Positions 8,175 to 18,121 of a DNA stretch of 64,000 nucleotides are shown piece after piece. Where the stretch lies: positions 62,001 to 126,000 of the forward strand of contig PXRI01000013.1 of NCBI GenBank assembly GCA_003021005.1. The letters run 5' to 3'. Position 1 is the stretch's first letter, and the number at the start of each line of letters is the position of its first letter. The notes under the pieces were generated by a model. The model did no database searches. It was given only the letters and a program-made list of their open reading frames with translations, and was not told the origin of the DNA. This DNA comes from Halobacteriales archaeon QS_1_69_70 (GTDB lineage: Archaea > Halobacteriota > Halobacteria > Halobacteriales > Haloarculaceae). Both the position numbers and the translations under genes were made by a program.

Positions 8175-8897
8175 TCAGCTGACCACGTCTAGGACCTGCC
8201 GGAGGTCCATCCGACCGAGCACGACGGCGTCGATGCGGTCGTGGGCGACCACGTCGGCGGCGATCTCCCGGGCGGTCGCCTCGAGGTCGGGGTCGTCGAC
8301 CATGTTCACCAGCGGCCGGACCGTCGCCCCGTCCGGCACGCCCTTCAGGCCGCCCTCGGGATGGGTGAGGACCGTCGCGACGTGCCTGGGGCGGATCTCC
8401 TCGCCGGACTCCAGGGTCGTGATCGCGGCGACCCGCTCGGGCCGGTGGACGCGGTCGCCTTCGAGCGGTTCCCCGACGGCCCTGGCGCTCGCCACGGGGA
8501 CGGCCAGGCTCGTCGCGTCCGGAACTTGCGGCTCGTCGTCGGCCGGCGCCTTGAGCCAGCGGCCGCGTGCGCCGTCGGCCTTCACGAGGATGGGGGCGTC
8601 GGTCGCGTCGGCCATCGCGTCGACCGTCTCGATGTCGTAGCCGAGATACCGGTCGCGGTCGCCGTCCCGGCCGGGCACCAGCCCCAGCGGCCACGTCTCG
8701 TTCGCCCGGAGGACGGAACCCGGGTCCTCGGTGACGACGTGGCGCGCCACGTGGCCCTCGTACGGGGGAATCCGGACCGTCGCGGTCAGGACCGCGCGGT
8801 CGAGGCCGGCCGCCAGCGCGTACAGCGTCGACTTCTTCCCGCCGGCGCCGACGACGGCAACGACTCCATCGGGAGCGAACGCTTCGGCCGGTTCCAT
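8175..8897 (-). CDS. yqeC: YqeC-family selenium/molybdenum cofactor protein
   Basis: 240 residues from the ATG at 8897 (MEPAEAFAPDGVVAVVGAGGKKST). The P-loop-like VVGAGGKKSTLYALA at the N-terminus, ILVKADGARGRWLKAP and the C-terminal VVLGRMD match the YqeC family, which is linked genomically to selenium-dependent molybdenum hydroxylases. A biochemical role is not settled. Convergent with the SDR gene and close to mobA, so the three probably serve a molybdoenzyme encoded elsewhere. Confidence 0.85.
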   Translation of the reverse strand: MEPAEAFAPDGVVAVVGAGGKKSTLYALAAGLDRAVLTATVRIPPYEGHVARHVVTEDPGSVLRANETWPLGLVPGRDGDRDRYLGYDIETVDAMADATDAPILVKADGARGRWLKAPADDEPQVPDATSLAVPVASARAVGEPLEGDRVHRPERVAAITTLESGEEIRPRHVATVLTHPEGGLKGVPDGATVRPLVNMVDDPDLEATAREIAADVVAHDRIDAVVLGRMDLRQVLDVVS

Positions 8898-8978
8898 ACC
8901 GCGTCGGTCGGTGCGGGCGGACAAAACGGTGCTGGCAGATGACGTGCCTATTTGTGGCTGCCGGGCGCCGGAGGCGAC

Positions 8979-9437
8979 ATGGTCGTCGACACCGCCGTCT
9001 ACACCGTGCACACCGCGTTCGCGGCCCTGTGGGCCGGAAGCGTGCTGTTCGTCGTGGTCGCCGTCCAGCCGCTGGCGATGGCGGGTGACGTCGCGCCGGC
9101 CGCCTACGGCCGCATCGTCTCGACGCTCCGGCAGGTGACACGGGCCAGCGCTCTCCTCCTGTTCCTCAGCGGCGGGCACATGGCAGCCACCGGCTACACG
9201 GTCGAGTCGCTCACGGGTTCGTCAACGGGGCATCTCGTCCTGACGATGCTGGGTCTGTGGCTCGCCTTGGCTGCAACCGTCGAGGCGGGTAGCGCCAGGG
9301 CGCTCCGGGGTGTCGAGCAGCGGAAGATCCGGGAGCCGGCCCGGGAGGCCCGACCGTTCCTCCTTGCGGCCGCCGTCGTCGCCGTCGCGCTGTTTGTCGT
9401 CGCCGGCCTGCTCGGTCGACCACCGGCGGGGCTCTGA
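8979..9437 (+). CDS. Four-span membrane protein (CopD-like)
   Basis: 152 residues from the ATG at 8979. Four hydrophobic segments are visible (AVYTVHTAFAALWAGSVLFV, ASALLLFLSGGHMAATGY, HLVLTMLGLWLALAATVEAG, PFLLAAAVVAVALFVVAGLL). His residues in spans 1 and 2 (VHTAF, GGHMA) are reminiscent of CopD/DUF2269-type integral membrane proteins, but this is a weak resemblance. The track's start at 8952 precedes a TATA-like CCTATTTG and is rejected. Confidence 0.65.
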   Translation: MVVDTAVYTVHTAFAALWAGSVLFVVVAVQPLAMAGDVAPAAYGRIVSTLRQVTRASALLLFLSGGHMAATGYTVESLTGSSTGHLVLTMLGLWLALAATVEAGSARALRGVEQRKIREPAREARPFLLAAAVVAVALFVVAGLLGRPPAGL

Positions 9438-9508
9438 ATCACGACGGCCCGCCCGCTCGCCGGCTGGCACCGACCCTGGGGAGGCCGGGGGACACCACAG
9501 CGCGGCCG

Positions 9509-10279
9509 TCAGGGGATGACGACGTCGTTGCGGAGCGTGCCGACGCCCTCTACGGTGACCTCGACGGTATCGCCGTCCGACAGCGGGCCGACACCCGCTG
9601 GCGTTCCGGTCGAGATGACGTCACCGGCCTCCAGCGTCATGTAGCGCGTGGTCTCGGCGATCAGTTCGGGGACAGAGAAGATGAACTGGTCGCGGCCGGA
9701 GTCCTGCCGGAGTTCACCGTTGACGTGGCACCGGACCGCGGCGTCCTCGGGGACCGCCTCGGCGGCGGCGACGACCGGGCCGATCGGCGCGGCGGCGTCG
9801 AAGGCCTTCCCGCGGACCCAGTTGGTCTCGACGGCCTGGTCGTCGCGGTTCGAGAGGTCGTTGACGCAGGTGTAGCCCGTGACGAGTCCGGCGGCCTCGG
9901 CGGCGTCGATGTCCCGACAGCGCTCGCCGATCACGACGCCGAGTTCCGCCTCGAAGTCCAGCCGTTCCTTCCCCGCCGGTAGCTCCACGGTCTCGCGGTG
10001 GCTCGCGACGGTGTTCGGTGGCTTCAGGAACAACAGCGGCCGGTCGGGGACCGCCTTGCCCTGCTCGTCGGCGTGGTCGGCGTAGTTCAGTCCGACGCAG
10101 ACGATCTTCGAGGGTTCGCAGGGCGGCAGGATCTCGACGTCGGCCGCCGAGTGGAACTCCGGTGTGACGGACAATCGGCGGCCACCACCCGGGAAGGCTC
10201 GTATCTCGGCGTCGGATTCGCCTGTCCACTCGCCCCGGCGCACGTCGCCGGCCGGGTCCCGGAACCGTACAAGCTTCAT
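9509..10279 (-). CDS. Fumarylacetoacetate hydrolase family protein
   Basis: 256 residues from the ATG at 10279. The FAH fold is marked by KIVCVGLNYADHADE, PLLFLKPPNTVASH, the metal-binding LDFEAELGVVIG, CVNDLSNRDDQ and GDVISTGTPAGVGPL. The family hydrolyses or decarboxylates acyl-pyruvates with Mg2+. Without pathway neighbours the substrate is open; acylpyruvase or 2-hydroxyhepta-2,4-diene-1,7-dioate isomerase type activity is plausible. The TATA box at 10301-10308 fixes this start against the longer ORF. Confidence 0.9.
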   Translation of the reverse strand: MKLVRFRDPAGDVRRGEWTGESDAEIRAFPGGGRRLSVTPEFHSAADVEILPPCEPSKIVCVGLNYADHADEQGKAVPDRPLLFLKPPNTVASHRETVELPAGKERLDFEAELGVVIGERCRDIDAAEAAGLVTGYTCVNDLSNRDDQAVETNWVRGKAFDAAAPIGPVVAAAEAVPEDAAVRCHVNGELRQDSGRDQFIFSVPELIAETTRYMTLEAGDVISTGTPAGVGPLSDGDTVEVTVEGVGTLRNDVVIP

Positions 10280-10300
10280 ACCGGGCCGTCGTCCGGTCGG

Positions 10301-10308
10301 TTTATAAG
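10301..10308 (-). promoter_or_regulatory. TATA box of the FAH-family gene
   Basis: The minus strand reads CTTATAAA here, 22-29 bases before the ATG at 10279, giving a leaderless transcript. Confidence 0.65.
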
Positions 10309-10383
10309 GGTTCGTCGTCGGTGGACCCCGATCCCTCGTTCGGGTGGCCGTCGAACTGTTGGGGCCTGCCAGTCGGCGGGTCC

Positions 10384-10809
10384 TCACAGCGGCTTCCGCA
10401 TCTCCCGGTGGGGGATGCCGGCCTCGTCGAACGCCTCGCTCGTCACCTCGTAGCCCAATCCCTCGTAGAACGCCACGACCGGGACCTGGGCGTGGAGGAA
10501 CACCGCCTCGTACCCCTCCTCGGCGGCGTGGGTCTCGACGGCGGCCATCAACTCCCGCCCCAGCCCGCGGCCCCGTTCCGACGGGAGGACGGCGACGCGC
10601 TCGACCTTGGCCCGCGCCGGATCGTACTCCCGGAGCCGCACGGCGCCGACGGCCTGTCCGCCGTCGCAGGCGACGAAGTGGGTGGCCGCGTCGTCCCGGC
10701 CGTCGAGTTCGCGGTGGGCCGGCACGCCCTGCTCGTCGACGAAGACGGATCGGCGGACCGACAGCGCCGCCTCGACTGCCGCCTCATCGTCGGCCCGCCG
10801 GACCTCCAT
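10384..10809 (-). CDS. GNAT-family N-acetyltransferase
   Basis: 141 residues with the acetyl-CoA loop RGRGLGRELMAAVE (motif A), VERVAVLPSE before it and FYEGLGYEV (motif B). SVFVDEQGVPAHRELDG near the N-terminus is typical of the ElaA/YjcF-like GNAT branch. The acceptor cannot be predicted. Monocistronic by appearance. Confidence 0.88.
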   Translation of the reverse strand: MEVRRADDEAAVEAALSVRRSVFVDEQGVPAHRELDGRDDAATHFVACDGGQAVGAVRLREYDPARAKVERVAVLPSERGRGLGRELMAAVETHAAEEGYEAVFLHAQVPVVAFYEGLGYEVTSEAFDEAGIPHREMRKPL

Positions 10810-10917
10810 GCCCGCTCGTAGGTCGGGCGGGCCCCATAACTCGCGCGGTCACGGCGGCCCGCCACCGGACGGGCCGCCCCCGCCGTCCGACCGGCGCTGC
10901 CACCCACGCTTAATACG

Positions 10918-10936
10918 CCGACGCGAGTAGCGTCGG
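10918..10936. promoter_or_regulatory. Dyad CCGACGC-N5-GCGTCGG at the UPF0173 promoter
   Basis: A perfect 7-base inverted repeat sits between the TATA-like CTTAATAC (10909-10916) and the ATG at 10942, covering the expected transcription start. It could be an operator or the first hairpin of the mRNA. Confidence 0.4.
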
Positions 10937-10941
10937 GTGCT

Positions 10942-11661
10942 ATGGAGCTAACCTGGCACGGTCACTCGACGTGGCACGTCTCCGTCGACGGGACGGACCT
11001 GCTCGTCGACCCGTTCTTCGATAATCCGAAGACGGACCTCGACCCCGACGCACTGGACCCCGACTACGTGTGTCTGACGCACGGCCACGCCGACCACGTC
11101 GGCGACGCCCACCGGTACAGCGACGCGACGCTCGTGGCGGTGCCGGAACTGGTCGGCTACTGCACCGACAACTTCGGCTTCGCGGACGCCGTCGGCGGGA
11201 TGGGGATGAACGTCGGCGGCACCGTCGAGTGCGGCGACGCCTGGGTGACGATGACACAGGCGGCCCACACCAACGGCATCGAGACCGACTACGGCGCCTC
11301 CGCGGGCGTCCCGGCGGGCTTCGTCGTGACGGACGAAGCGCCCACACGGGAACCCGCCCCGGACTGTGGGTCGTTCTACCACGCCGGCGACACCAGCCTC
11401 ATGACCGAGATGCGGGACGTCATCGGGCCGTTCTTAGAGCCGGACGTCGCCGCGCTGCCGGCCGGCGACCACTTCACGATGGGACCGGCCCAGGCCCCCA
11501 TCGCGGCCGACTGGCTCGACGCCGACCGGGTCTGTCCGATGCACTACGACACGTTCCCGCCCATCGAGATGGACCCCGCCGAGTTCGAGCGCGAACTCGA
11601 GGCCGCCGGCGCCGACGCGGCGCCGGTCGTCCTCGAGGGCGACGAGACCATCCAGCTCTGA
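10942..11661 (+). CDS. Metallo-beta-lactamase fold hydrolase, UPF0173 family
   Basis: 239 residues. It has the start WHGHSTWHV, the metal motif [12 protein letters not shown] (HxHxDH), [13 protein letters not shown] and the C-terminal [10 protein letters not shown] with the last His ligand. UPF0173 proteins are widely conserved metal-dependent hydrolases related to UlaG lactonases, with the substrate unknown in archaea. A single gene behind its own promoter. Confidence 0.92.
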   Translation: MELTWHGHSTWHVSVDGTDLLVDPFFDNPKTDLDPDALDPDYVCLTHGHADHVGDAHRYSDATLVAVPELVGYCTDNFGFADAVGGMGMNVGGTVECGDAWVTMTQAAHTNGIETDYGASAGVPAGFVVTDEAPTREPAPDCGSFYHAGDTSLMTEMRDVIGPFLEPDVAALPAGDHFTMGPAQAPIAADWLDADRVCPMHYDTFPPIEMDPAEFERELEAAGADAAPVVLEGDETIQL

Positions 11662-11700
11662 GGAGTCGGCCCCGACTCCGGTGACGCACGGGCAGGCTAC

Positions 11701-11708
11701 CTTTTTAC
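11701..11708 (+). promoter_or_regulatory. TATA box of the OsmC-family gene
   Basis: CTTTTTAC is 26-33 bases before the ATG at 11734, predicting a leaderless or near-leaderless mRNA. Confidence 0.5.
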
Positions 11709-11733
11709 GGCCGCCGCGAGAAGCGCGAGTGCA

Positions 11734-12132
11734 ATGGCCGACATCGAGACCACCACCGTCAACGAGGCGAAGTTCCACGCGCTGAGCCGTGCCGGCGACT
11801 TCGAGTTGAGCGTCGACGCGTCCGGCGAGGAAGGCCCGACGCCGAACCAGGTACTCGTCGCCGACTACGCCTCCTGCTTCACGTTCGCGTGCCGGGCCGG
11901 CGCCCAGCGGGAGATGGACGTCGAGCTGGGCGAGGTGGAAACGACCGCCGAGGCCGACCTGAACGACGACGACGACCTCACGTCGATCAGCTTCGAGATG
12001 CACGTCGAGGCCGACCTCGACGACGGGGAGGTCGACGAGTTGCTCGACCTCGGCGAGGACATCTGCCACGTTCGGGACTCCGTCAAGGAGTCGCTGCACG
12101 CGGACGTCGACGTGACGACGGACGCGTTCTGA
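11734..12132 (+). CDS. OsmC/Ohr-family protein
   Basis: 132 residues. The C-terminal VADYASCFTFACRAGAQRE matches the OsmC region carrying the first peroxidatic Cys. The second family Cys is in EDICHVRDSVKES near the C-terminus. These proteins reduce organic hydroperoxides using thiols. The high Asp/Glu content of the middle is a halophilic trait. Confidence 0.88.
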   Translation: MADIETTTVNEAKFHALSRAGDFELSVDASGEEGPTPNQVLVADYASCFTFACRAGAQREMDVELGEVETTAEADLNDDDDLTSISFEMHVEADLDDGEVDELLDLGEDICHVRDSVKESLHADVDVTTDAF

Positions 12133-12319
12133 GGCGGTCGTCACCGATAGCCGCCGACGGCGCTCCGACACCTCGTCGGATGCCGGGCCCCACGGCGAGT
12201 AGCCGTCATCGATGCCACGCGGTACGGGCCAACAGCAGGTCAAGCCGCCGGCCAAAGCGGGCGCCTGACCGGGCCGGCGGCCGCCACACCGGGAAGCGCC
12301 TTAGGGCCATCCCCGCCCC

Positions 12320-12327
12320 CTTTTATG
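12320..12327 (+). promoter_or_regulatory. TATA box of the DUF5799 gene
   Basis: CTTTTATG is 23-30 bases before the ATG at 12350. Confidence 0.5.
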
Positions 12328-12349
12328 CGGTCGAGCCCAACCGGGTTGC

Positions 12350-12808
12350 ATGAGCGAGTGGCAGGACATGATCGTCGGCGACCGGATGGCCGTCGACAGC
12401 GAGTTCTCGCGGCAGGTCGACAGCTCGCAGTTCTCCCGACAGGAGTGGGGCCTGATCATGACGGCGGCGACGTTCGAGATCGAACGGCCCGACGACGCCG
12501 ACGCTGCGGAACTCGTCGCCGATACCTCCCGGCTCCCGACCGTGATGCCCGAACTGGAGCGGATGTCCGAGATGGGCCCGATGGGCGGCCAGCCCGCCGG
12601 CGGTGGCGGGGGTGGACTGCTCTCGTCGATCGTGGAGTCGCTCGGCCTCGACGGCGGTAGTGGGGCCGAGGAGATCGACCAGGACCGGCTGGCGGCCGCC
12701 GAGTCGATGGTCGGGGCCTACGCGGAGGAGCTGCAGGGCCACCTCGAGGCCGAAGGCCGGTGGGCCGAGGTCCGCGCTGCTGCGGCCGCAGAGACCGATC
12801 CGGAATAG
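12350..12808 (+). CDS. DUF5799 family haloarchaeal protein
   Basis: 152 residues. The conserved N-terminus (MIVGDRMAVDSEF..QVDSSQFSRQEWGLIMTA) and a Gly-rich central linker match my memory of the haloarchaeal DUF5799 family. The C-terminal third is predicted helical. No known function. No membrane span or catalytic motif is visible. Confidence 0.75.
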   Translation: MSEWQDMIVGDRMAVDSEFSRQVDSSQFSRQEWGLIMTAATFEIERPDDADAAELVADTSRLPTVMPELERMSEMGPMGGQPAGGGGGGLLSSIVESLGLDGGSGAEEIDQDRLAAAESMVGAYAEELQGHLEAEGRWAEVRAAAAAETDPE

Positions 12809-12947
12809 CGACGGGCGCCCGGTCACGGCGCCAGCCTGGCGAGCCAATCCACGCTCGACGACCGCACGTCACGGTGAGCCCAACGACGCTCGATGACCAC
12901 ACGGCAACACGAATTATTGAGACTCATGACGGCGGCGGCACGGCGAG

Positions 12948-13925
12948 TTATAGACGCTCGATGACGGCGTCGCTGACGGCCTCGGTCGAGGCGTCGCCGC
13001 CGAGGTCCGGCGTCCGTGGCCCGTCTGCGAGGACGGCCTCGACGGCGGCCCGGACCTCGGTGGCCGACTCGTCGCGTCCCAGGTGTTCTAAGAGCATTGC
13101 GCCCGAGAGGATGGCCGCGGTCGGGTTCGCGACCCCTTCGCCCGCGATGTCAGGCGCCGACCCGTGGACCGGTTCGAACAGTCCGTTGTCGGGGCCGACG
13201 TTCGCGCTCGGCGTGAGGCCGAGGCCGCCGACCAGCCCCGCGGCGAGGTCCGAGAGTACGTCGCCGGCCAGGTTGGGGCAGATGACGACGCCGTACGCCG
13301 CCGGGCGGAGCAACAGGTGCGTCGCCAGGGCGTCCACGAGCGCCGTCTCGTAGTCGGCATCGCGCTCGGCGGCGACCGCCTCGACGGCCTCGAGGAACTG
13401 GCCGTCGGTGGTCCGCATCACGTTGGCCTTGTGCGCGACGGTGACCTGGTCGTAGCCCTGCTCGGCCGCGTACTCGAAGCCGTACTCGGCGACGCGGCGG
13501 GAGGCCTCGGCGGTGACGACCCGGGTGAGCGTCGTGACACCGTCGGCGACCTCGGCCTCGATGCCGCTGTAGACGCCCTCGGTGTTCTCCCGGACGACCA
13601 CCAGGTCCGTCTCGGGCCGCAGCGCGTCCACGCCGGGGTAGGCGCGGGCGGGCCGGACGTTGGCGACCGAGCCGACGGCCTCCCGAAGCGGGAGGACGAC
13701 GTCGGCAGCGGTCTCGCCGGCCGCGCCGAACAGCGTGGCGTCGGCGTCGATGGCGCGGCGGCGGGTTTCCTCGGGGAGCGGCTCGCCGGTCTCGCGCTCG
13801 ACGCGGTCGCCGGCCTCGGCGTGGTGGAACTCCAGGTCCGCGACGGCGTCGAGGACGTCGACGGCCGCCGGGACCACCTCCCGGCCGACGCCGTCGCCCG
13901 GCACGATGAGGACCGAGTCAGTCAT
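12948..13925 (-). CDS. leuB: 3-isopropylmalate dehydrogenase
   Basis: 325 residues. Oxidative decarboxylation of 3-isopropylmalate in leucine synthesis (NAD and Mg2+). Motifs: [35 protein letters not shown] (substrate), [13 protein letters not shown] with the catalytic Lys, [16 protein letters not shown] with metal-binding Asp residues, and [13 protein letters not shown]. The usual NxFGDI is NLAGDV here. Last gene of the ilv-leu operon; its start overlaps the leuD stop by 8 bases. Confidence 0.93.
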   Translation of the reverse strand: MTDSVLIVPGDGVGREVVPAAVDVLDAVADLEFHHAEAGDRVERETGEPLPEETRRRAIDADATLFGAAGETAADVVLPLREAVGSVANVRPARAYPGVDALRPETDLVVVRENTEGVYSGIEAEVADGVTTLTRVVTAEASRRVAEYGFEYAAEQGYDQVTVAHKANVMRTTDGQFLEAVEAVAAERDADYETALVDALATHLLLRPAAYGVVICPNLAGDVLSDLAAGLVGGLGLTPSANVGPDNGLFEPVHGSAPDIAGEGVANPTAAILSGAMLLEHLGRDESATEVRAAVEAVLADGPRTPDLGGDASTEAVSDAVIERL

Positions 13926-14580
13926 CGGCCCGGCCCGACCCCGCGTCCCGCTCGTCGACGTACGGCAGCGACCGTGCGGTCTCCGCGATGGCGTCCCGGT
14001 TCGACCGCATCAGCGCGGTCGTGTCCCAGATGCCCTCGACCAAGGCCTGCCGTCGGGCCTCCTCGACCGACACCTCGACCGTGGTATCGCCGTACGTCAC
14101 CGTTTCGCCGGCCACGTCGACCGCGATCTCGCCGTCCGGATGCGCGTCGACCCAGTCCTGGAGGGCAGCGATGGTGTCGGCGTCGGCCGTGACCGTCGGC
14201 ACACCCAGCGCGAGGCAGTTCCCCGCGAAGATCTCGGCGAAGGACTCGCCGACGATCGCGTCGATGCCCCAGCGGACCAGCGCCTGCGGGGCGTGCTCCC
14301 GGGAGGACCCACAGCCGAAGTTCGCGTTGACGACCATGACGGTCGCCTCCTGGAACCGCGCCTCGTTGAACGGATGGTCCTTCGGTTCGTCGTCGTCAGT
14401 AAACCGTCGGTCGAAGAACGCGAACTCCCCGAGGCCGTCGAACGTCACGACCTTCATGAACCGCGCCGGGATGATCTGGTCGGTGTCGACGTCGTTGCCC
14501 CGGACCGGCACGCCCGTCCCCGCGACGTACCCCACGCTCGGGATGTCGGCGGTCTCGCCCGTCGCCGTCGGCCCGCTCAT
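13918..14580 (-). CDS. leuD: 3-isopropylmalate dehydratase small subunit
   Basis: 220 residues from the ATG at 14580. It supplies the swivel domain of isopropylmalate isomerase and pairs with LeuC. The signature [15 protein letters not shown] near the N-terminus and [15 protein letters not shown] with its substrate-binding Arg are intact. The start overlaps the leuC stop by four bases. The ORF track extends it upstream into leuC, which is not credible. Confidence 0.94.
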   Translation of the reverse strand: MSGPTATGETADIPSVGYVAGTGVPVRGNDVDTDQIIPARFMKVVTFDGLGEFAFFDRRFTDDDEPKDHPFNEARFQEATVMVVNANFGCGSSREHAPQALVRWGIDAIVGESFAEIFAGNCLALGVPTVTADADTIAALQDWVDAHPDGEIAVDVAGETVTYGDTTVEVSVEEARRQALVEGIWDTTALMRSNRDAIAETARSLPYVDERDAGSGRADD

Positions 14581-16004
14581 CGCGCCTCGACCTCCACGGT
14601 CGGCAGCTCGCGCACGTCGGTGACCTCGCCGGTCACCGCGGCGGCGGCGACCATCTCCGGGCTCATCAGGACTGTGCGGCCGTCCTTCGAGCCCTGGCGG
14701 CCGACGAAGTTCCGGTTCGACGAGGAGGCACACGCCTCGTCGCCCTCGAGCTGGTCATCGTTCATGCCGAGACACATCGAACAGCCCGCGCCGCGCCACT
14801 GGAAGCCCGCCTCGCGGAACGTCCCGTCGAGGCCCTCGGCCTCGGCGGCCGCCTTCACGCGCTGGCTGCCCGGCACGACCAATGCGCGGACCGATTCGTC
14901 GACCTCGCGGTCCACTACGACAGCTGCGGCGGCCCGCAGGTCCGGCAGCCGGGCGTTCGTACAGGAGCCGAGGAAGGCGACGTCGACGTCGTAGCCGTGC
15001 ATCGTTTCGCCCGGCTCGACGCCCATGTGCGCCTGGGCGCGGCGGGCGACGTCCTGCTCGTCCGGCGGCAGGTCCTCCGGGGCCGGGATCGCCTCGGTGA
15101 TGCCGACGCCCTGGCCGGGCGTGGTGCCCCAGGTGACCATCGGCTCGATGGCCGAGCCGTCGATGGTGACGACGTCGTCGTACTCAGCGTCCGGGTCCGA
15201 CCGGATCGACTCCCAGTAGGGCTGCAGCTCGGCGAAGCGCTCGGGGTCGTCGGCGAAGGCGTCGGTCGCCCGCAGCCACTCGTAGGTGGTCTCGTCCGGG
15301 TTGACGTACCCGGCGCGGGCGCCACCCTCGATGGACATGTTGCAGATTGACATCCGGCCCGGCATGCCGAGGGCCTCGACCGCGTCGCCGGCGTACTCGT
15401 AGACGTAGCCGACGCCGCCGTCGGTGCCGAGCCGCCGGATGACCGTCAGGATGACGTCCTTGGCGGTGACGCCCTCGCCGAGGTCGCCGGTGACCTCAAT
15501 CCGCCGGACGGCTTTCTTCTCCATCGCGACGGTCTGGGTCGCCAGGACGTCCCGTATCTGGCTGGTCCCGATGCCGAACGCCAGCGCGCCGAACGCGCCG
15601 TGGGTGGAGGTGTGGCTGTCGCCGCAGACGACCGTCATCCCCGGCTGGGTCCGCCCCTGCTCGGGCCCGATGACGTGGACGATGCCCTGGTCGCCCGTGG
15701 TCGGGTCGTCCAGCTCGATGCCGGCCTCCCGGACGTTCGCCTCGAGTTCGGCCATCATCGCCTCGGCGGCCTCGCTGTTGTATGGCCGGGATCGGTCGTC
15801 GGTGGGGACGATGTGGTCGACCGTCGCGTGGGTCAGGTCGGGACGAGCGACCTCGATGTCCCGCTCCCGCAGCATCCCGAACGCCTGCGGGCTCGTGACC
15901 TCGTGGATGAGGTGGAGGCCGACGAACAGCTGGTCCTGGCCGTTCGGGAGCGTCCGCACCCGGTGGGCGTCCCAGACCTTGTCGTACAGCGTCCGCTCAC
16001 TCAT
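14577..16004 (-). CDS. leuC: 3-isopropylmalate dehydratase large subunit
   Basis: 475 residues of the aconitase family. It isomerises 2- to 3-isopropylmalate with LeuD. The three [4Fe-4S] ligands are the Cys in [15 protein letters not shown] / [13 protein letters not shown] and the GCSMCLGMN pair. HEVTSPQAF and [15 protein letters not shown] also fit. The start overlaps the end of the upstream small ORF by 8 bases, so translation is probably coupled. Confidence 0.95.
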   Translation of the reverse strand: MSERTLYDKVWDAHRVRTLPNGQDQLFVGLHLIHEVTSPQAFGMLRERDIEVARPDLTHATVDHIVPTDDRSRPYNSEAAEAMMAELEANVREAGIELDDPTTGDQGIVHVIGPEQGRTQPGMTVVCGDSHTSTHGAFGALAFGIGTSQIRDVLATQTVAMEKKAVRRIEVTGDLGEGVTAKDVILTVIRRLGTDGGVGYVYEYAGDAVEALGMPGRMSICNMSIEGGARAGYVNPDETTYEWLRATDAFADDPERFAELQPYWESIRSDPDAEYDDVVTIDGSAIEPMVTWGTTPGQGVGITEAIPAPEDLPPDEQDVARRAQAHMGVEPGETMHGYDVDVAFLGSCTNARLPDLRAAAAVVVDREVDESVRALVVPGSQRVKAAAEAEGLDGTFREAGFQWRGAGCSMCLGMNDDQLEGDEACASSSNRNFVGRQGSKDGRTVLMSPEMVAAAAVTGEVTDVRELPTVEVEAR

Positions 16005-16386
16005 CGTCGGGATCGTCGTCGGCCGCCTCCTCGCCGCGGTCGAAGGAACCCTGGGCGCCGTCCACGTCGTCGTCCGGCGTGTGGTCGACGTCCTCCAGCG
16101 TCTCGTCGTCGGGGCGCCGGTCGGCGTCGCGGTCCTCGCCCCCGTCCGGGGCGGTTCGGCTGCCGTCGGTCGTCGGTTGCGCCGCCTCGCCGCCGTCGGC
16201 CGCGACCGGGCGACCGCGTCCGTACGTCAGTGTGTCGCCGAACGCCCGGTTCGTGTACGGGTTCACGTGGCTGATGTCCCCGAGCGTCGGGTGCGGTACG
16301 GGTCCGGCGGTCGTCGTGCCGGTCGTCTCGGTGTGTCGGGCGGTCGTCGTGCCGGTCGTCTCGGTCTGTCGGGCGTCGTCGGTCAT
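15997..16386 (-). CDS. Small disordered acidic protein between ilvC and leuC
   Basis: 129 residues from the ATG at 16386 ([20 protein letters not shown]). It opens with a tandem TETTGTTTA repeat, has a short ordered-looking core ([26 protein letters not shown]) and ends in an Asp/Glu-rich tail. I recall other haloarchaea having a small ORF at the same place in this operon, which supports it as a real gene. It may be an operon-specific accessory or regulatory peptide. No known domain. Confidence 0.65.
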   Translation of the reverse strand: MTDDARQTETTGTTTARHTETTGTTTAGPVPHPTLGDISHVNPYTNRAFGDTLTYGRGRPVAADGGEAAQPTTDGSRTAPDGGEDRDADRRPDDETLEDVDHTPDDDVDGAQGSFDRGEEAADDDPDDE

Positions 16387-16472
16387 TGTTCTCGGATGGT
16401 GTGTTGTCGTGGTGTCTCGTGGCATGTCGGTTGCTGTCGGTGCTGTCGGGCGGTTCCCTGCGTCGGGCACGG

Positions 16473-17492
16473 CTACTCCTCCCCCCAGGCGAAGAGGCCG
16501 CGGAGGTACTCGCCGACGGCCTCGATGTCGTGGTCCGTCTCGGCCTGGCGGAGCTGCGTGAAGCTGGGGCGGCCGGCCTGGTTCTCGGCGATCCACTCGC
16601 GGGCGAAGGTGCCGTCCTGGACGGCCTCGAGCACCTGTTCCATATTCTGCCGGGCGTGGTCGTCGACGACCTCGTCGCCGCGGGTCAGCCCCCCGTACTC
16701 GGCGGTGTCGGAGACGGAGTCCCACATCTCGCCGAGTCCGCCCTCGTACATCAGGTCGACGATGAGTTTGAGTTCGTTCAGGCACTCGAAGTACGCCATC
16801 TCCCGGGAGTACCCCGCCTCGACCAGCGTCTCGTAGCCCTGCTTGACCAGCGACGTGACGCCGCCACAGAGGACGGCCTGTTCGCCGAACAGGTCGGTCT
16901 CGGTCTCCTCGCGGAACGTCGTCTCGACGACGCCGGCGCGGGTACAGCCGATCGCCTCGGCGTACGCCAGCGCGACGTGGTGGGCGTCGCCGGTCGCGTC
17001 CTGGTAGACGGCGAGCAGACCGGGGGTGCCCTGGTCGTTCTCGTAGTTGCGGCGGACGAGGTGGCCGGGCGACTTCGGCGCGACCATCGTCACGTTCACG
17101 GCCGGATCGGGCTCGATCTGGCCGTAGTGGATGTTGAACCCGTGGGCGAACTGGAGGGTGTCGCCGGGCGAAAGCGCCGACTCGATGCTGTCGTGGACGG
17201 CCGGCTGGACGGTGTCGGGCACGAGGACGCTCACGACGTCGGCGCGCTCGGCAGCCTCCGTCGGGGTTGCGACCTCGAGGCCGTCCTCGCGGGCGGCCGG
17301 CCGTGAATCGGAGTCCTCGCGGAGACCCACGAGGACGTCCACGCCGGAGTCAGCGAGGTTCCGGGCGTGGGCGTGGCCCTGGCTGCCGTAGCCGAGGACG
17401 GCGACGGTGCGGTCGTCGAGGACGGTGCGGTCGGCGTCGGCGTCGTAGTAGATCTCTGCGGTCGTGGCCTCGTCGTGGGTTCCGGCGGTCAT
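16473..17492 (-). CDS. ilvC: Ketol-acid reductoisomerase, class I
   Basis: 339 residues, the class I length. It converts acetolactate to dihydroxyisovalerate with NAD(P)H and Mg2+. [16 protein letters not shown] is the dinucleotide motif, VGLREDSDS the cofactor loop, and [12 protein letters not shown] holds the catalytic His. The knotted C-terminal domain has [19 protein letters not shown] and [18 protein letters not shown] with the metal acids. The start overlaps the ilvN stop by four bases. Confidence 0.96.
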   Translation of the reverse strand: MTAGTHDEATTAEIYYDADADRTVLDDRTVAVLGYGSQGHAHARNLADSGVDVLVGLREDSDSRPAAREDGLEVATPTEAAERADVVSVLVPDTVQPAVHDSIESALSPGDTLQFAHGFNIHYGQIEPDPAVNVTMVAPKSPGHLVRRNYENDQGTPGLLAVYQDATGDAHHVALAYAEAIGCTRAGVVETTFREETETDLFGEQAVLCGGVTSLVKQGYETLVEAGYSREMAYFECLNELKLIVDLMYEGGLGEMWDSVSDTAEYGGLTRGDEVVDDHARQNMEQVLEAVQDGTFAREWIAENQAGRPSFTQLRQAETDHDIEAVGEYLRGLFAWGEE

Positions 17493-18121
17493 GTGTGGCT
17501 CTCGTCGACGCGGGCGGTCTCGGCGGCGCCGCGGGCCAGGGCGGCCTGGCCGGTGCGGGCGATCTCGCGGATGCCGAACTGTCCGTAGGCGTCGATGGCG
17601 TCGTCGATCTTGCCCTCATCGCCGGTGATCCGGACGGTGATGGTCTCGGGGCCGGCGTCCAGCGTCTCGCCGTCGTACATCTCGGTGATCGCGTGGACCT
17701 CGTCCGGCGCCTCGCCGTTCACCTTCAGTATCACCAGTTCGCGGGCGACGGGGTCGGCGTCCAGTTCGCGGACGTGGACAACCGGCAGCAGCTTCCCGAG
17801 CTGCTTTTTCGCCTGGTCGATGCCGGGGTCGGGCTCCTCGACGACGAGCGTGATCCGGGAGTATCCCTCGTTCTGGGTGGGTCCGACGGTCAGCGACTCG
17901 ATGTTGAACTGCCGTCGGTGGAAGAGTCCGGAGACCCCCGCGAGCACGCCGGGTTCGTCCCGCACGTACGCGGAGATGATGGTCCGACGGGGGTCGTGTT
18001 CGACCTCCACGTCGGGGTCGACGCGGATGCCGTCGGCGTTCCGGCGGCCGACCGGCCGGTCGCGCTCGCCGGGCTCGGGGCCCGCCAGCCCGTCCCGGCG
18101 GCGGTCGAGGTTGCGGCTCAC
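17489..18121 (-). CDS. ilvN: Acetolactate synthase small (regulatory) subunit
   Basis: 210 residues from a GTG at 18121, which overlaps the ilvB TGA (GTGA). The track's 429-residue version runs into ilvB and is wrong. An ACT domain begins at [35 protein letters not shown], followed by the second ACT-like domain ([18 protein letters not shown]). The subunit binds IlvB and confers valine feedback control. A basic N-terminal stretch precedes the ACT domain. Confidence 0.93.
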   Translation of the reverse strand: MSRNLDRRRDGLAGPEPGERDRPVGRRNADGIRVDPDVEVEHDPRRTIISAYVRDEPGVLAGVSGLFHRRQFNIESLTVGPTQNEGYSRITLVVEEPDPGIDQAKKQLGKLLPVVHVRELDADPVARELVILKVNGEAPDEVHAITEMYDGETLDAGPETITVRITGDEGKIDDAIDAYGQFGIREIARTGQAALARGAAETARVDESHT

